From Frondihabitans peucedani (GTDB lineage: Bacteria > Actinomycetota > Actinomycetes > Actinomycetales > Microbacteriaceae): 64,000 bases of DNA. Below, one piece after another: positions 44,766 to 52,912 of the stretch. The translations under genes and the position numbers were made by a program. The stretch is from the NCBI RefSeq assembly GCF_039537585.1, contig NZ_BAABAU010000001.1, positions 1-64,000 on the forward strand. The letters are read 5' to 3'. The notes beneath the pieces are model-generated. The model ran no database searches. It was not told the DNA's origin and saw only the letters and a list, made by a program, of their open reading frames with translations. Numbering within the stretch: the stretch's first letter is position 1; the number at the start of each line of letters is the position of its first letter.

Positions 44766-45998
44766 TCAGCGCCCAGTGAGCGTCGCGGTCACGCGGTCCC
44801 ACCAGGCGTCGGAGGCGGCCCGAGTCGGCTCGATGCGCGACGCCCAGGTGGACCGGATCGCGTCGGATGCGCGCCAGGTGTCGAGCGCGACGTCGGTGGC
44901 GCGGCCGTCGAGCACGTCGCGCGCCGTCACCACGCTCGACTGCCCGAAGTTGCCCAGGGCGCCGGTCAGCTTGACCGTCGTGTAGTCGTCGACGGCGATG
45001 CCCACGGTCGGAACCCCCGCGGAGACGGCGAAGATCGCCGGGTGGTAGCGGCTCGAGACCGCGAGCGACGCGCCGCGCGCGAACCGGGCCGCGGCGATGC
45101 TGTCGGTGGTGGGCTCGATCCTGCTCGGCTGCGTCATCCTGTCGATGACCCGGCGGTGGGCGAGGGAGTCGCCGCGCTCGTCTCCCGGGCCGCGGAGCGA
45201 GGCGAAGTGGGCGAAGAACACGATCTCGAGACCGGTCTCGGCGGCGACGCGGTCGAGGAGGCGGGCGGTGGCCTCGGCGAAGGCGTCGCGGTCGAGGCCG
45301 CCGACGTGCGCGGCCAGGGTCACGGCGCAGTAGGGCGCGACTTCCGGGCTGTCGGCCGCAGGCGCCTCCGCAGCCCGGTCGACCCCGAGGAAGCTCGCGT
45401 CGTCGATGGTCGACTCGACCCCGTCGCCGGTGACGCCGAGCTCGCGCACCAGCGCGGCCGATGCGGCCTCGCGGAGCCCGATGAGGCGCGCCGAGCCGAG
45501 CAACCGGGCGGTGAGGTCGCGGTCGTCCCCTTCGAGCTCCGGGCCGATGGTCTGGCCGCTGACGACGAACGGCTTGCCGAACCGGGCCGCCAGGGCCGCG
45601 AGGGTGGCCCGCTCGAAGATGTGCATCGGCCAGATCGACGCCATGTTGCCGCCGCCCGACACGGCGACGCCGTCGGCCTCGCGGACGGCCGCGATGACGC
45701 CGTGCGCCGGGTCGTCGCTCTCGAGGAGGCCGGACTCGCCGTCGGCGGTGCGGAGGACCAGCCCCATCCGCTCCTCCTGCGCCGCCCGGTCGCCCACGAC
45801 CGCGGGCGAGAACCCGATGCCCGGGATCGCGTCGAGGCCGTAGCGCCGCCGGGTCTCGTCGGGGTTCGACGAGAGGCCGGTGAGGGAGGTCACGCCGCGC
45901 CTGCGGAGCTGCGACGCGAACTCCTCGAACATGGCCTCGTCGCCGATGTGGACCATGTCGTCGAGCACGCCGACGTCGCCGAGGAGGAGGATGCGCAC
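44766..45998 (-). CDS. polysaccharide pyruvyl transferase family protein
   Basis: 410 aa. GT-B-like fold with the family signatures: the start MRILLLGDVGVLDDMVHIGDEA, VSGGGNMASIWP, GQTIGPEL, and SSRYHPAIFAVSAGVPTVGI near the C-terminus. The family (CsaB, WcaK) transfers pyruvate as a ketal to sugars of surface polymers or to teichuronic-like glycans. GTG start after AGGGAGCA. Divergent from the HEAT-glycosyltransferase gene, which supports a role in a surface glycan. Confidence 0.88.
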   Translation of the reverse strand: MRILLLGDVGVLDDMVHIGDEAMFEEFASQLRRRGVTSLTGLSSNPDETRRRYGLDAIPGIGFSPAVVGDRAAQEERMGLVLRTADGESGLLESDDPAHGVIAAVREADGVAVSGGGNMASIWPMHIFERATLAALAARFGKPFVVSGQTIGPELEGDDRDLTARLLGSARLIGLREAASAALVRELGVTGDGVESTIDDASFLGVDRAAEAPAADSPEVAPYCAVTLAAHVGGLDRDAFAEATARLLDRVAAETGLEIVFFAHFASLRGPGDERGDSLAHRRVIDRMTQPSRIEPTTDSIAAARFARGASLAVSSRYHPAIFAVSAGVPTVGIAVDDYTTVKLTGALGNFGQSSVVTARDVLDGRATDVALDTWRASDAIRSTWASRIEPTRAASDAWWDRVTATLTGR

Positions 45999-46174
45999 GG
46001 GTGCTCCCTGGGGGTGGAGGGGAAGGGGGAGGGCGGCCGTGCGGAGACCCGCGGCCGATCCTCCGATGTTACTGAACGGCCGCTGTGCCGGGAGACACCT
46101 GGATGCCCTAGTGTTCGTCAGCAGGCCCCGACCGGAACCTGTACCCCTGTACCCCGTGTGAAAGGGGACACTCC
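45999..46174. promoter_or_regulatory. divergent promoter region of the glycan genes
   Basis: A 176-base gap between divergent genes. On the plus strand CTAGTGTT holds a TAGTGT -10-like box near 46110, which would give a leader of about 55 nt, ending in the GAAAGGGG ribosome site before ATG 46175. A G-rich run covers 46005-46035. No further gene is seen. Confidence 0.45.
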
Positions 46175-48337
46175 ATGGGCATCCAGACCTCGCTCGATGC
46201 GCTGCAGAACGCAGAACGCCTCATCGACGCCATGCGCCTCGCCGACGACCTCGCCTTCGAGGCCGGTCGCACCGGCGGCACCCGCACCATCCGCCTCCTC
46301 GCGACCGCGCTCGGCGGCGACGACCAGCTGACCGCGATCGCAGCAACGCACGCGCTCGCCGAGGTCGTCGACGAGCAGGCCGACGTCCTCCTGTCGGCGC
46401 TCCTGTCGAGCGGCCGCGGGTTCCTCCGCGAGCACGCCGCCAGCGCGCTCGGCTCCCGGCTTCCCCGCCTCGACACGATCGGCCGACTCGTCGGCCTGGT
46501 CGTCGAGGGCGGCTTCGGCGGCATGGTCGCCCAGCGCACGCTCGAGCAGTGGTCGCCGCAGATCCCCGAGCCGGTCGCGATCGGCCTCGAGGGCGCCCTC
46601 CTCGGCGTGCGCGAGACCGACGCCCGCTACCGCCTGGTCGAGACCCTCGGCCTCGTCCGGGGCCGCATCGCCACCCGCCCGCTGATCGCCGTCGCCCGCG
46701 ACGCCGGCGAGGCGGAGCGCGTCCGCGTCGCCGCCGTCGCAGCCCTCGGTCAGCGTCGGGGCGAGCGGGGCATCGCCGCCGTCCTGGAGGAGCTCGCGGT
46801 CGGCCGCGGCTTCCTCGCCGACACCGCCCGGGTCGCAGTCGTCGACCTGTCCGCCTCCGCCGACGCGGGCGACTTCGACGCCGGGCGCGTCGAGGGCGGC
46901 CTCACCGTGGCTCAGCTGTTCCTGCACGCCGACATCGACGCCGACCTGACGCAGGCGGGCAGCGGCGACAACGGCGGCATCGCCACGCTCCTCGTCCGCC
47001 TCGGCGACGAGCTCGTCGAGAACCGCGCCGTCGACCGGGTCCTGACCCTGTCGCGGAGCTCCGTCGCGGGCGCGCTCGAGAGCGTCGCCGAGATCGCAGG
47101 ATCCGACACCGGTCACCTCTACGGACGCATTCCTCTGCTCAGCGAGCCCGTGCCGTCGGCGAGTGCCTGGCCGCTGCGGGTCGCGGCCCGACGCGGCATC
47201 CGGCGGATCCTGCGCGCCTCGGGCGGGGTCGACATGCTGCACCTCCGCATGGCCGACGTGGGGAGCCTCGCGGCCGCCGACGTGGCCCGCGAGCTCGACA
47301 TCCCGGTCGTCTTCACGGTGGCGCCCGACCCGCACGCCGTCATCCAGTCGCTCGACCTGGCCGGCTCTCTCACCCGCTGGAACTTCGGCGACGTCGACGA
47401 GATCGACCACTTCTGGTTCCGCAGCCGTCTCGTGCAGGAGCTCGCCTCCAACGCCTCGCACACGGTGCTGTTCCCGCGGCCGACGCTCGAGACCGACATG
47501 CGCGAGCTCGTCGGCATCGACGTGACCGCGCACCCCGAGCGCCACACCGTGGTGCCCGAGGGCATCGACCTCGACGTCGTCGACCGCTCCGTGGCCGAGG
47601 CGCGCGAGCACGCGGCGGGCGGCGAGGCCACCGAGCCCCTCCAGGCGCTCCGGGCCCTCATCGAGACGCTCCCCGAGGAGCGCCGCGGTCTGCCGCTGGT
47701 GATCAGCGTCGGCCGGTTCCACCGGGTCAAGGGCATGGCGACCGTCGTGGAGGCCTGGGCGACCGGCGACCTCCGCGACCGCGCCAACCTCCTCCTCGTC
47801 GGCGGCAACCTGGCCGACCCGAGCGCCGACGAGCGCGAGCAGCTCGACCTGATGAACGCGATCGTGCCCGAGCAGGGGCGCGCCGAGGCGGGCCTCCTGC
47901 TGCCCGGCCACCTGCCGAACGACACCGTCGCCCGCTTCGTCGCGGCAGCCCGCTTCGGACTCCCCGGGCTCAGCGCGCCGCACGGCGTCTACGTCTGCGG
48001 CAGCCTGAAGGAGGAGTTCGGCATCGCGCTCCTCGAGGCCATGGGCTCCGGCCTCCTGGTCGTCGCCCCCGACGGCGGCGGCCCGGCCACCTACGTCGAG
48101 CAGGGCGTCACCGGATTCCTCACCCGCACCTGGGACCTCGAGCAGCTCCGCGACTCGATGAGCATCGCGCTGACCGCGAGCCAGGAGGAGACGACCGACG
48201 AGCGGGCCGCCCGCTCGCGCGCCACCGTCGAGAGGAGCTTCACCATCCAGGCGATGGCGTCGGCCCTCTCGGCCGTGTACTCCGACGTCCGCGACGACGA
48301 GACCTCCCTCCGCGACTGGAGCCACGCCGCCCGATGA
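46175..48337 (+). CDS. HEAT-repeat / GT4 glycosyltransferase fusion
   Basis: 720 aa. Residues 1 to about 230 are helical repeats of the HEAT/PBS type (LLATALGGDDQLTAIAATHALAEV, REHAASALGSRLP, VRVAAVAALGQRRGERG). Residues about 330-700 are a GT-B glycosyltransferase of the GT4/sucrose-synthase-like type with VISVGRFHRVKGM, LLVGGNL and the E-x7-E motif in EEFGIALLEAMGSG near residue 613. The GT4 part probably adds a sugar from a nucleotide sugar; the HEAT array may hold a partner. Stop overlaps the next start (ATGA). Confidence 0.85.
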   Translation: MGIQTSLDALQNAERLIDAMRLADDLAFEAGRTGGTRTIRLLATALGGDDQLTAIAATHALAEVVDEQADVLLSALLSSGRGFLREHAASALGSRLPRLDTIGRLVGLVVEGGFGGMVAQRTLEQWSPQIPEPVAIGLEGALLGVRETDARYRLVETLGLVRGRIATRPLIAVARDAGEAERVRVAAVAALGQRRGERGIAAVLEELAVGRGFLADTARVAVVDLSASADAGDFDAGRVEGGLTVAQLFLHADIDADLTQAGSGDNGGIATLLVRLGDELVENRAVDRVLTLSRSSVAGALESVAEIAGSDTGHLYGRIPLLSEPVPSASAWPLRVAARRGIRRILRASGGVDMLHLRMADVGSLAAADVARELDIPVVFTVAPDPHAVIQSLDLAGSLTRWNFGDVDEIDHFWFRSRLVQELASNASHTVLFPRPTLETDMRELVGIDVTAHPERHTVVPEGIDLDVVDRSVAEAREHAAGGEATEPLQALRALIETLPEERRGLPLVISVGRFHRVKGMATVVEAWATGDLRDRANLLLVGGNLADPSADEREQLDLMNAIVPEQGRAEAGLLLPGHLPNDTVARFVAAARFGLPGLSAPHGVYVCGSLKEEFGIALLEAMGSGLLVVAPDGGGPATYVEQGVTGFLTRTWDLEQLRDSMSIALTASQEETTDERAARSRATVERSFTIQAMASALSAVYSDVRDDETSLRDWSHAAR

Positions 48338-49671
48338 CGCTCCTCATCATCAGCCCCGACTACGCCTCCCACCTCCTGCCCCTCGCGACGCTCGGCACGG
48401 CCTGGCTCGAACGCGGCGAGCGCGTCGTGGTGGCCACCGGGCCCGCGACTGCGTCGATCGTCGAGGCGTTCGGCTTCGAGCGGGTCAACCTGCAGCTGGC
48501 CCGCGGCTCGAACCCCGGCGTCATCCGCGCCGAGGAGCAGCCCGAGGGCGAGGACGACTCCCTCCGCGGGTTCTTCGACGCGACCCGCATCGGCATGGTC
48601 GAGACCCTGGCATACCAGGCGGGCGAGCGGCTCACCGACCTCATGTGGATGCCCGTCGAGACCGCGCGCGAGGTCCAGCGCGTCGTCGCGGAGGTCCGGC
48701 CCGACCAGATCGTCGTCGACCACCTCGCGTTCAGCGCCCGGCTGGCTCTGACGGCCGGCAGGATCGCGCACGCCGACGTCGTCCTGGGCCACCCGAGCGC
48801 CCTGCCGGTCGCGGGGGAGGTCTACGGGTTCCCGCCGTCGTGGCCTCGGGCGTTCGACCCCGATCCTGCGGCCCTCGAGAGGCTCCGGGAGCTCTGCGAC
48901 CGCGTGAGCGAGTCGTTCACCCGCGAGTGGAACGCCGCGCTGCTCGAGCTCGACCCGTCAGCCGATCCGAGCGAGTCGGCGTTCGCGGAGCACGGCGACC
49001 TGCTGCTGCTCAACTACCCGGAGGAGCTCCACGACCCCGAGCGGCAGCTGCCGCCGCACGCGTTCCTCGGATCGGCGGTGCGCGACGAGGCCGTCGACCC
49101 GGAGGTCGAGGCGTGGCTCGCCTCCTCCGACGAGCCTTTCGTCTACCTCAGCTTCGGCTCGTTCCTCTCGGTCCGCTCCGACGTCGTGGCCAGGGTCGCC
49201 GAGGCGCTCCGCTCCCTCGGCCTCCGCGCCGCGATCGCGCTCGGCTCGGCCGACCGCTCCGACCTCGGGGAGCTGCCGGGCGACTGGCTGGTGCGGGAGT
49301 TCCTGCCGCAGGTGACCCTCCTCCGCGCCGCCGCGGCCGCCGTCACGCACGGCGGCAACAACAGCGTGACCGAGGCGATGACGGCGGGTGTGCCGGTCGT
49401 CGTCCTGCCGTTCTCCACCGACCAGTTCGCCGGGGCGGAGGCTCTCGAGCGGGCCGGGTTCGGCGTGGCACTGCCGCCCAACACGGCGACCGCGGCCGAG
49501 CTGGCCGACGGCATCTCGCGCGCTCTGGCGCTGCCGGACGACGCGGCGACGCGTCTCGCTGCCCTGTCGGAGTCGCTCCGTCAGACGCCGGGGCGGATCC
49601 GGGCGTTCGAGGCGCTGGTGCCGAACACGAAGTCGTCCATCGACACCCGGTCGGTCGACGCGCGGCGGTAG
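48334..49671 (+). CDS. UGT-type glycosyltransferase (GT1, MGT-like)
   Basis: 445 aa. The GT1 fold is shown by the N-terminal LLIISPDYASHLLPLATLGTAWLERG acceptor domain and the C-terminal donor site PFVYLSFGSFLS, LPQVTLLRAAAAAVTHGGNNS (H339 in the HGG motif) and PFSTDQFAGA. Such enzymes glycosylate lipids, macrolides or other small acceptors. ATGA-coupled to the HEAT-GT4 gene. Its last 91 bases overlap a gene on the other strand. Confidence 0.9.
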   Translation: MTLLIISPDYASHLLPLATLGTAWLERGERVVVATGPATASIVEAFGFERVNLQLARGSNPGVIRAEEQPEGEDDSLRGFFDATRIGMVETLAYQAGERLTDLMWMPVETAREVQRVVAEVRPDQIVVDHLAFSARLALTAGRIAHADVVLGHPSALPVAGEVYGFPPSWPRAFDPDPAALERLRELCDRVSESFTREWNAALLELDPSADPSESAFAEHGDLLLLNYPEELHDPERQLPPHAFLGSAVRDEAVDPEVEAWLASSDEPFVYLSFGSFLSVRSDVVARVAEALRSLGLRAAIALGSADRSDLGELPGDWLVREFLPQVTLLRAAAAAVTHGGNNSVTEAMTAGVPVVVLPFSTDQFAGAEALERAGFGVALPPNTATAAELADGISRALALPDDAATRLAALSESLRQTPGRIRAFEALVPNTKSSIDTRSVDARR

Positions 49672-50276
49672 TCGTCCATCAGGCGGGAGTTCGCGTCGTA
49701 CTGCGGGCCCTCGCGGAGCTGCGTCTCGTGGTGCAGCGCGAAGACCGCGCCCTCGTGCCGGCGCGGCACCTCGCCGAGGAGCGTCTCGTGGGCGACGTAC
49801 CAGGCGGCGTCCTCGAAGCCCCAGCCGCGGAACCGCTCGTCTTGCCCGCCGTGGCTCCACCAGGTGGCGGGCGTCGTGACGTAGACCCCGGAGCAGGCGC
49901 CTCGGACGAGCTCGAAGTCGCACTCCTCGAGCGGCGTGCCGTCGCGGAACGCGGCGGTTCCCGAGCGGCCGAGCCAGTGGTACTCGGTGTAGGGCAGGTG
50001 GACCCGCCCCGAGGTGAGGCACGCCTCGAGCGCCTCCCGGAGCGGTGCCGGCTGCGGCAGCGTGTCGGCGTCGCCGATCACGACGACGTCGTCGCCGGCC
50101 GCCTCGACACCCGCGACGCCGAGGTTCCGGCAGCGGGCGAGGTTGAACACCTCGTCGTCGCTGTCGACGGTGACGACCCGGGCCTCGGGGAGGTTCTCGC
50201 GGTACCACGACGACACCGCCTCGAACGCCTCGACGCGAGACGGCTGCGGGCGCCAGGGGAGCACGACGGTGACCAT
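49581..50276 (-). CDS. GT2-type glycosyltransferase (galactosyltransferase-like)
   Basis: 231 aa. GT-A fold: MVTVVLPWRPQPSR start, VVIGDADTLPQP as the DxD metal/nucleotide motif, and the C-terminal GWGFEDAAWYVAHE segment that defines the GT27/galactosyltransferase C-terminal subfamily. Convergent with the UGT gene and overlapping its 3' end by 91 bases. TAGGCT is six bases before ATG 50276, so the mRNA is leaderless. Confidence 0.87.
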   Translation of the reverse strand: MVTVVLPWRPQPSRVEAFEAVSSWYRENLPEARVVTVDSDDEVFNLARCRNLGVAGVEAAGDDVVVIGDADTLPQPAPLREALEACLTSGRVHLPYTEYHWLGRSGTAAFRDGTPLEECDFELVRGACSGVYVTTPATWWSHGGQDERFRGWGFEDAAWYVAHETLLGEVPRRHEGAVFALHHETQLREGPQYDANSRLMDDYRRASTDRVSMDDFVFGTSASNARIRPGV

Positions 50277-50282
50277 GCGCCG

Positions 50283-50288
50283 AGCCTA
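50283..50288 (-). promoter_or_regulatory. -10 box of the leaderless GT2 promoter
   Basis: Minus-strand TAGGCT, six bases, then ATG. It lies back to back with the amidoligase operon promoter 70 bases away. Confidence 0.6.
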
Positions 50289-50358
50289 CCGGCGGCGGAG
50301 ACCGGCCTTCGCTCATAAGGATCCGCTCAGGGCCTCGACCGCGGTCGCCGCGACCGAC

Positions 50359-50364
50359 TAGCTT
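50359..50364 (+). promoter_or_regulatory. -10 box of the amidoligase operon promoter
   Basis: TAGCTT is followed by CGAGAA and ATG 50371, so transcription should start on the start codon. TCGACC at 50335-50340 with an 18-bp spacer is a fair -35. No ribosome site is present. Confidence 0.62.
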
Positions 50365-50370
50365 CGAGAA

Positions 50371-52911
50371 ATGAGCGCAGAGCTGACCCTGGGGGCGGAA
50401 GAAGAGCTGCACCTGATCGACCTCGAGACCAAAAGGCTGTCGGCGCGCGCGCCCCAGCTCCTCTCGAGACTCCCGGCCGACCGCTACGGCGCCGAGCTCC
50501 AGCGCACGACGGTCGAGACCAATGTGCCCGTCGTGACGACGCTCAGCGACCTGCGCCGCGAGATCCTGCTGCTCCGGAAGGACCTCGTCGACGCCGCCTC
50601 CGCGAGCGACCTCGCGATCGCGGCGGCGGGCACAGCCCCGCGGTCCGAGTTCGCCGACTTCGAGCTGACCGCGACCGGTCGCTACGGCCGCATGCAGGAG
50701 CAGTACCGCCTCCTGGTCGACGAGCAGCTCATCTGCGGCCTCCAGATCCACGTCGGAGTCAGCGACCGCGACCTGGCCGTGCAGATCGCCGGCCGGGTCG
50801 CCCCGGTCCTGCCCGCCCTCCTCGCCCTCAGCGCGAGCTCGCCGTTCTGGAACGGACAGGACACCGGCTACGCCAGCATCCGCTCGATCATCTGGCAGCG
50901 CTGGCCGAGCGCCGGCGCCACCGGGCCCATGGCGAACGCCCGCGAGTACGACCGGATGGTCGAAGACCTCATCGGCTCCGGCGTCATCGCCGACGCGAAG
51001 ATGGCCTACTTCGACGTGCGGCCGTCCTCGCACGCACCCACCCTCGAGCTCCGCACCTGCGACGCCTGCCCGGTGGTCGACGACGCCGTCCTGATCGCCG
51101 GCCTCTACCGGGCCGCCGTCCGGAAGGCCGAGATCGACATCGTCGACGGCCGCCCCGAGACGCTCCGCGCCGCGCCCCTCCACCGGGCCGCCATGTGGCA
51201 GGCGGCCCGCGGCGGGCTCGCCGGCGAGCTGCTCGACCTCGGCGCCCACCCCGAACGCCTCCCCGCAGCGCAGGCCGTCCGCCAGCTGGCCGTGTCGCTC
51301 CGCCCGCAGCTCGAGGAGCTCGGAGACTGGCACGACGTCGAGGGCCTCCTCGAGCAGACCCTCGCCCGCGGCAACTCGGCCGACCGCCAGCGCGCCGCGT
51401 ACGCCGAGCGCGGCGAGCTCGACGACGTGGTCGACCTCGTCGTGAAAGAGACGCACGGCCCGGCCTCCGGCGAGCTCCCGACCCTGCCCACCCTCACCGG
51501 CTACCGCTTCCGCGCCGGCGACGAGGCCATCGGCCCCGGCCTTCACGCGCGCCCCGCCTACCGCGGCGTCGCCGAGTTCTTCCGCACCCTCGACGGGGCC
51601 GACATCGCGGACCGCTGCGAGCGCCGAGACGCCGCCGCCCGCGACGCCGGCCTCCGCTTCACCGTCGACGACGAGGTCCGCGGCTTCGACGTCGACCTGA
51701 TGCCGCGCATCGTCACCCACCACGAGTGGAAGCAGCTCGCTCGAGGCCTCACCCAGCGGGCCCGCGCCATCGAGTCGTTCCTCCAGGACGCCTACGGCGC
51801 GCGCAGGATCGTCGCGGACGGCGTCCTGACCGAGGCCCAGGTCGTCGACGCGTCGGGCTGGCGCGTCGAGGCCACGCTCCTGCCACGAGGGACCGTCCGA
51901 GCAGCGGTGCAGGGCTTCGACCTCATCCGGACCGAGTTCGGCGGCTGGCGGGTCCTGGAGGACAACGTCCGGTCTCCGAGCGGGGCCGCCTACGGGGTCG
52001 CCGTCCGGTCGCTCCTCGACACCGTCGTGCCGGACGCACCCCGGCCGGCCGGCCTCCTCGATCCGCACTCCGTCTTCGCGCTCCTCCGCGAGACGCTCCT
52101 GGCGCACGCACCCGAGGGCGGCGTCGGCGCGGTCCTCAGCGAGGGCCCGGACGCTGCCGCCTGGTTCGAGCACCGGGCGCTCGCCGAGGGGGCCGGCCTC
52201 CTGCTCCTGACAGCCGACGACCTCGACGTCCGCGACCACCGCGTCGTCGAGAGCTCCAGCGGCACCGTCGTCGACGCCCTCTACCTCCGCCTCGACGGCG
52301 AGCTCCTGGACCTCCGCTCCCACGCGTCCAACGACCTCGGCGTCCGCATCATGGACGTCGCGGCGACGGGCGACGTGTTCCTCGCCAACGCCCCGGGCAA
52401 CGGCCTGGCCGACGACAAGGCCATGTACGTCGCGGTGCCCGACCTCATCGAGTACTACCTGAACGAGAAGCCGCACCTCGAGTCGGTGCCGACGTACCGG
52501 CTCTCGGACGAGGCCGAGAGGCTGGCCGTGCTCGACCGGGTGGGCGAGCTCGTCACGAAGCCCGTCGACGGGTCGGGCGGCGTCGGCGTCCTGATCGGTC
52601 CGAGCGCGTCGGCCGCCGAGGTCGCCGCGAGGCGGGTCGAGATCGCGCAGGATCCGGCCCGGTGGGTCGCTCAGGAGGTCGTCTCGCTCTCCTCGCACCC
52701 CACCCTCACCCCGACCGGCCTCGAGCCGCGCCACGTCGACCTGCGGGCATTCGTCTACCTCACCGGTGTCGGTCCGACGCAGAGCCGCCTCGCCGACGTG
52801 GGCCTCACCCGCGTGGCCCCGGAGGGCAGCATGGTGGTGAACTCCTCCCGCGGCGGCGGCGCGAAGGACACCTGGATCATCGGACCAGAACCGGCTCCGG
52901 AGGGGGACTGA
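50371..52911 (+). CDS. GCS2 amidoligase fused to circularly permuted ATP-grasp
   Basis: 846 aa, two ligase modules. Residues 1 to about 365 are a YbdK/EgtA-type glutamate-cysteine ligase domain (GCS2): LGAEEELHL with metal-binding Glu, LQIHVGV, and MAYFDVRPSSHAPTLELRTCDAC. Residues about 380-840 are a circularly permuted type 2 ATP-grasp: AIGPGLHARPAYRGVAEFF, HHEWKQLARGLTQRA, LEDNVRSPSGAAYG, KPVDGSGGVGVLIG (about 730), RAFVYLTG and VVNSSRGGGAKDTW. Two ATP-dependent amide-bond formations are expected, making a di- or tripeptide from free amino acids. The products of this fusion family are not established. One base separates its stop from the next gene. Confidence 0.9.
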   Translation: MSAELTLGAEEELHLIDLETKRLSARAPQLLSRLPADRYGAELQRTTVETNVPVVTTLSDLRREILLLRKDLVDAASASDLAIAAAGTAPRSEFADFELTATGRYGRMQEQYRLLVDEQLICGLQIHVGVSDRDLAVQIAGRVAPVLPALLALSASSPFWNGQDTGYASIRSIIWQRWPSAGATGPMANAREYDRMVEDLIGSGVIADAKMAYFDVRPSSHAPTLELRTCDACPVVDDAVLIAGLYRAAVRKAEIDIVDGRPETLRAAPLHRAAMWQAARGGLAGELLDLGAHPERLPAAQAVRQLAVSLRPQLEELGDWHDVEGLLEQTLARGNSADRQRAAYAERGELDDVVDLVVKETHGPASGELPTLPTLTGYRFRAGDEAIGPGLHARPAYRGVAEFFRTLDGADIADRCERRDAAARDAGLRFTVDDEVRGFDVDLMPRIVTHHEWKQLARGLTQRARAIESFLQDAYGARRIVADGVLTEAQVVDASGWRVEATLLPRGTVRAAVQGFDLIRTEFGGWRVLEDNVRSPSGAAYGVAVRSLLDTVVPDAPRPAGLLDPHSVFALLRETLLAHAPEGGVGAVLSEGPDAAAWFEHRALAEGAGLLLLTADDLDVRDHRVVESSSGTVVDALYLRLDGELLDLRSHASNDLGVRIMDVAATGDVFLANAPGNGLADDKAMYVAVPDLIEYYLNEKPHLESVPTYRLSDEAERLAVLDRVGELVTKPVDGSGGVGVLIGPSASAAEVAARRVEIAQDPARWVAQEVVSLSSHPTLTPTGLEPRHVDLRAFVYLTGVGPTQSRLADVGLTRVAPEGSMVVNSSRGGGAKDTWIIGPEPAPEGD

Positions 52912-52912
52912 C

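Noticed and set aside
48334-48337. Possible frameshift between HEAT-GT4 and UGT genes
   Set aside because: The ATGA overlap is a normal translational coupling, and both proteins have complete ends and distinct folds.
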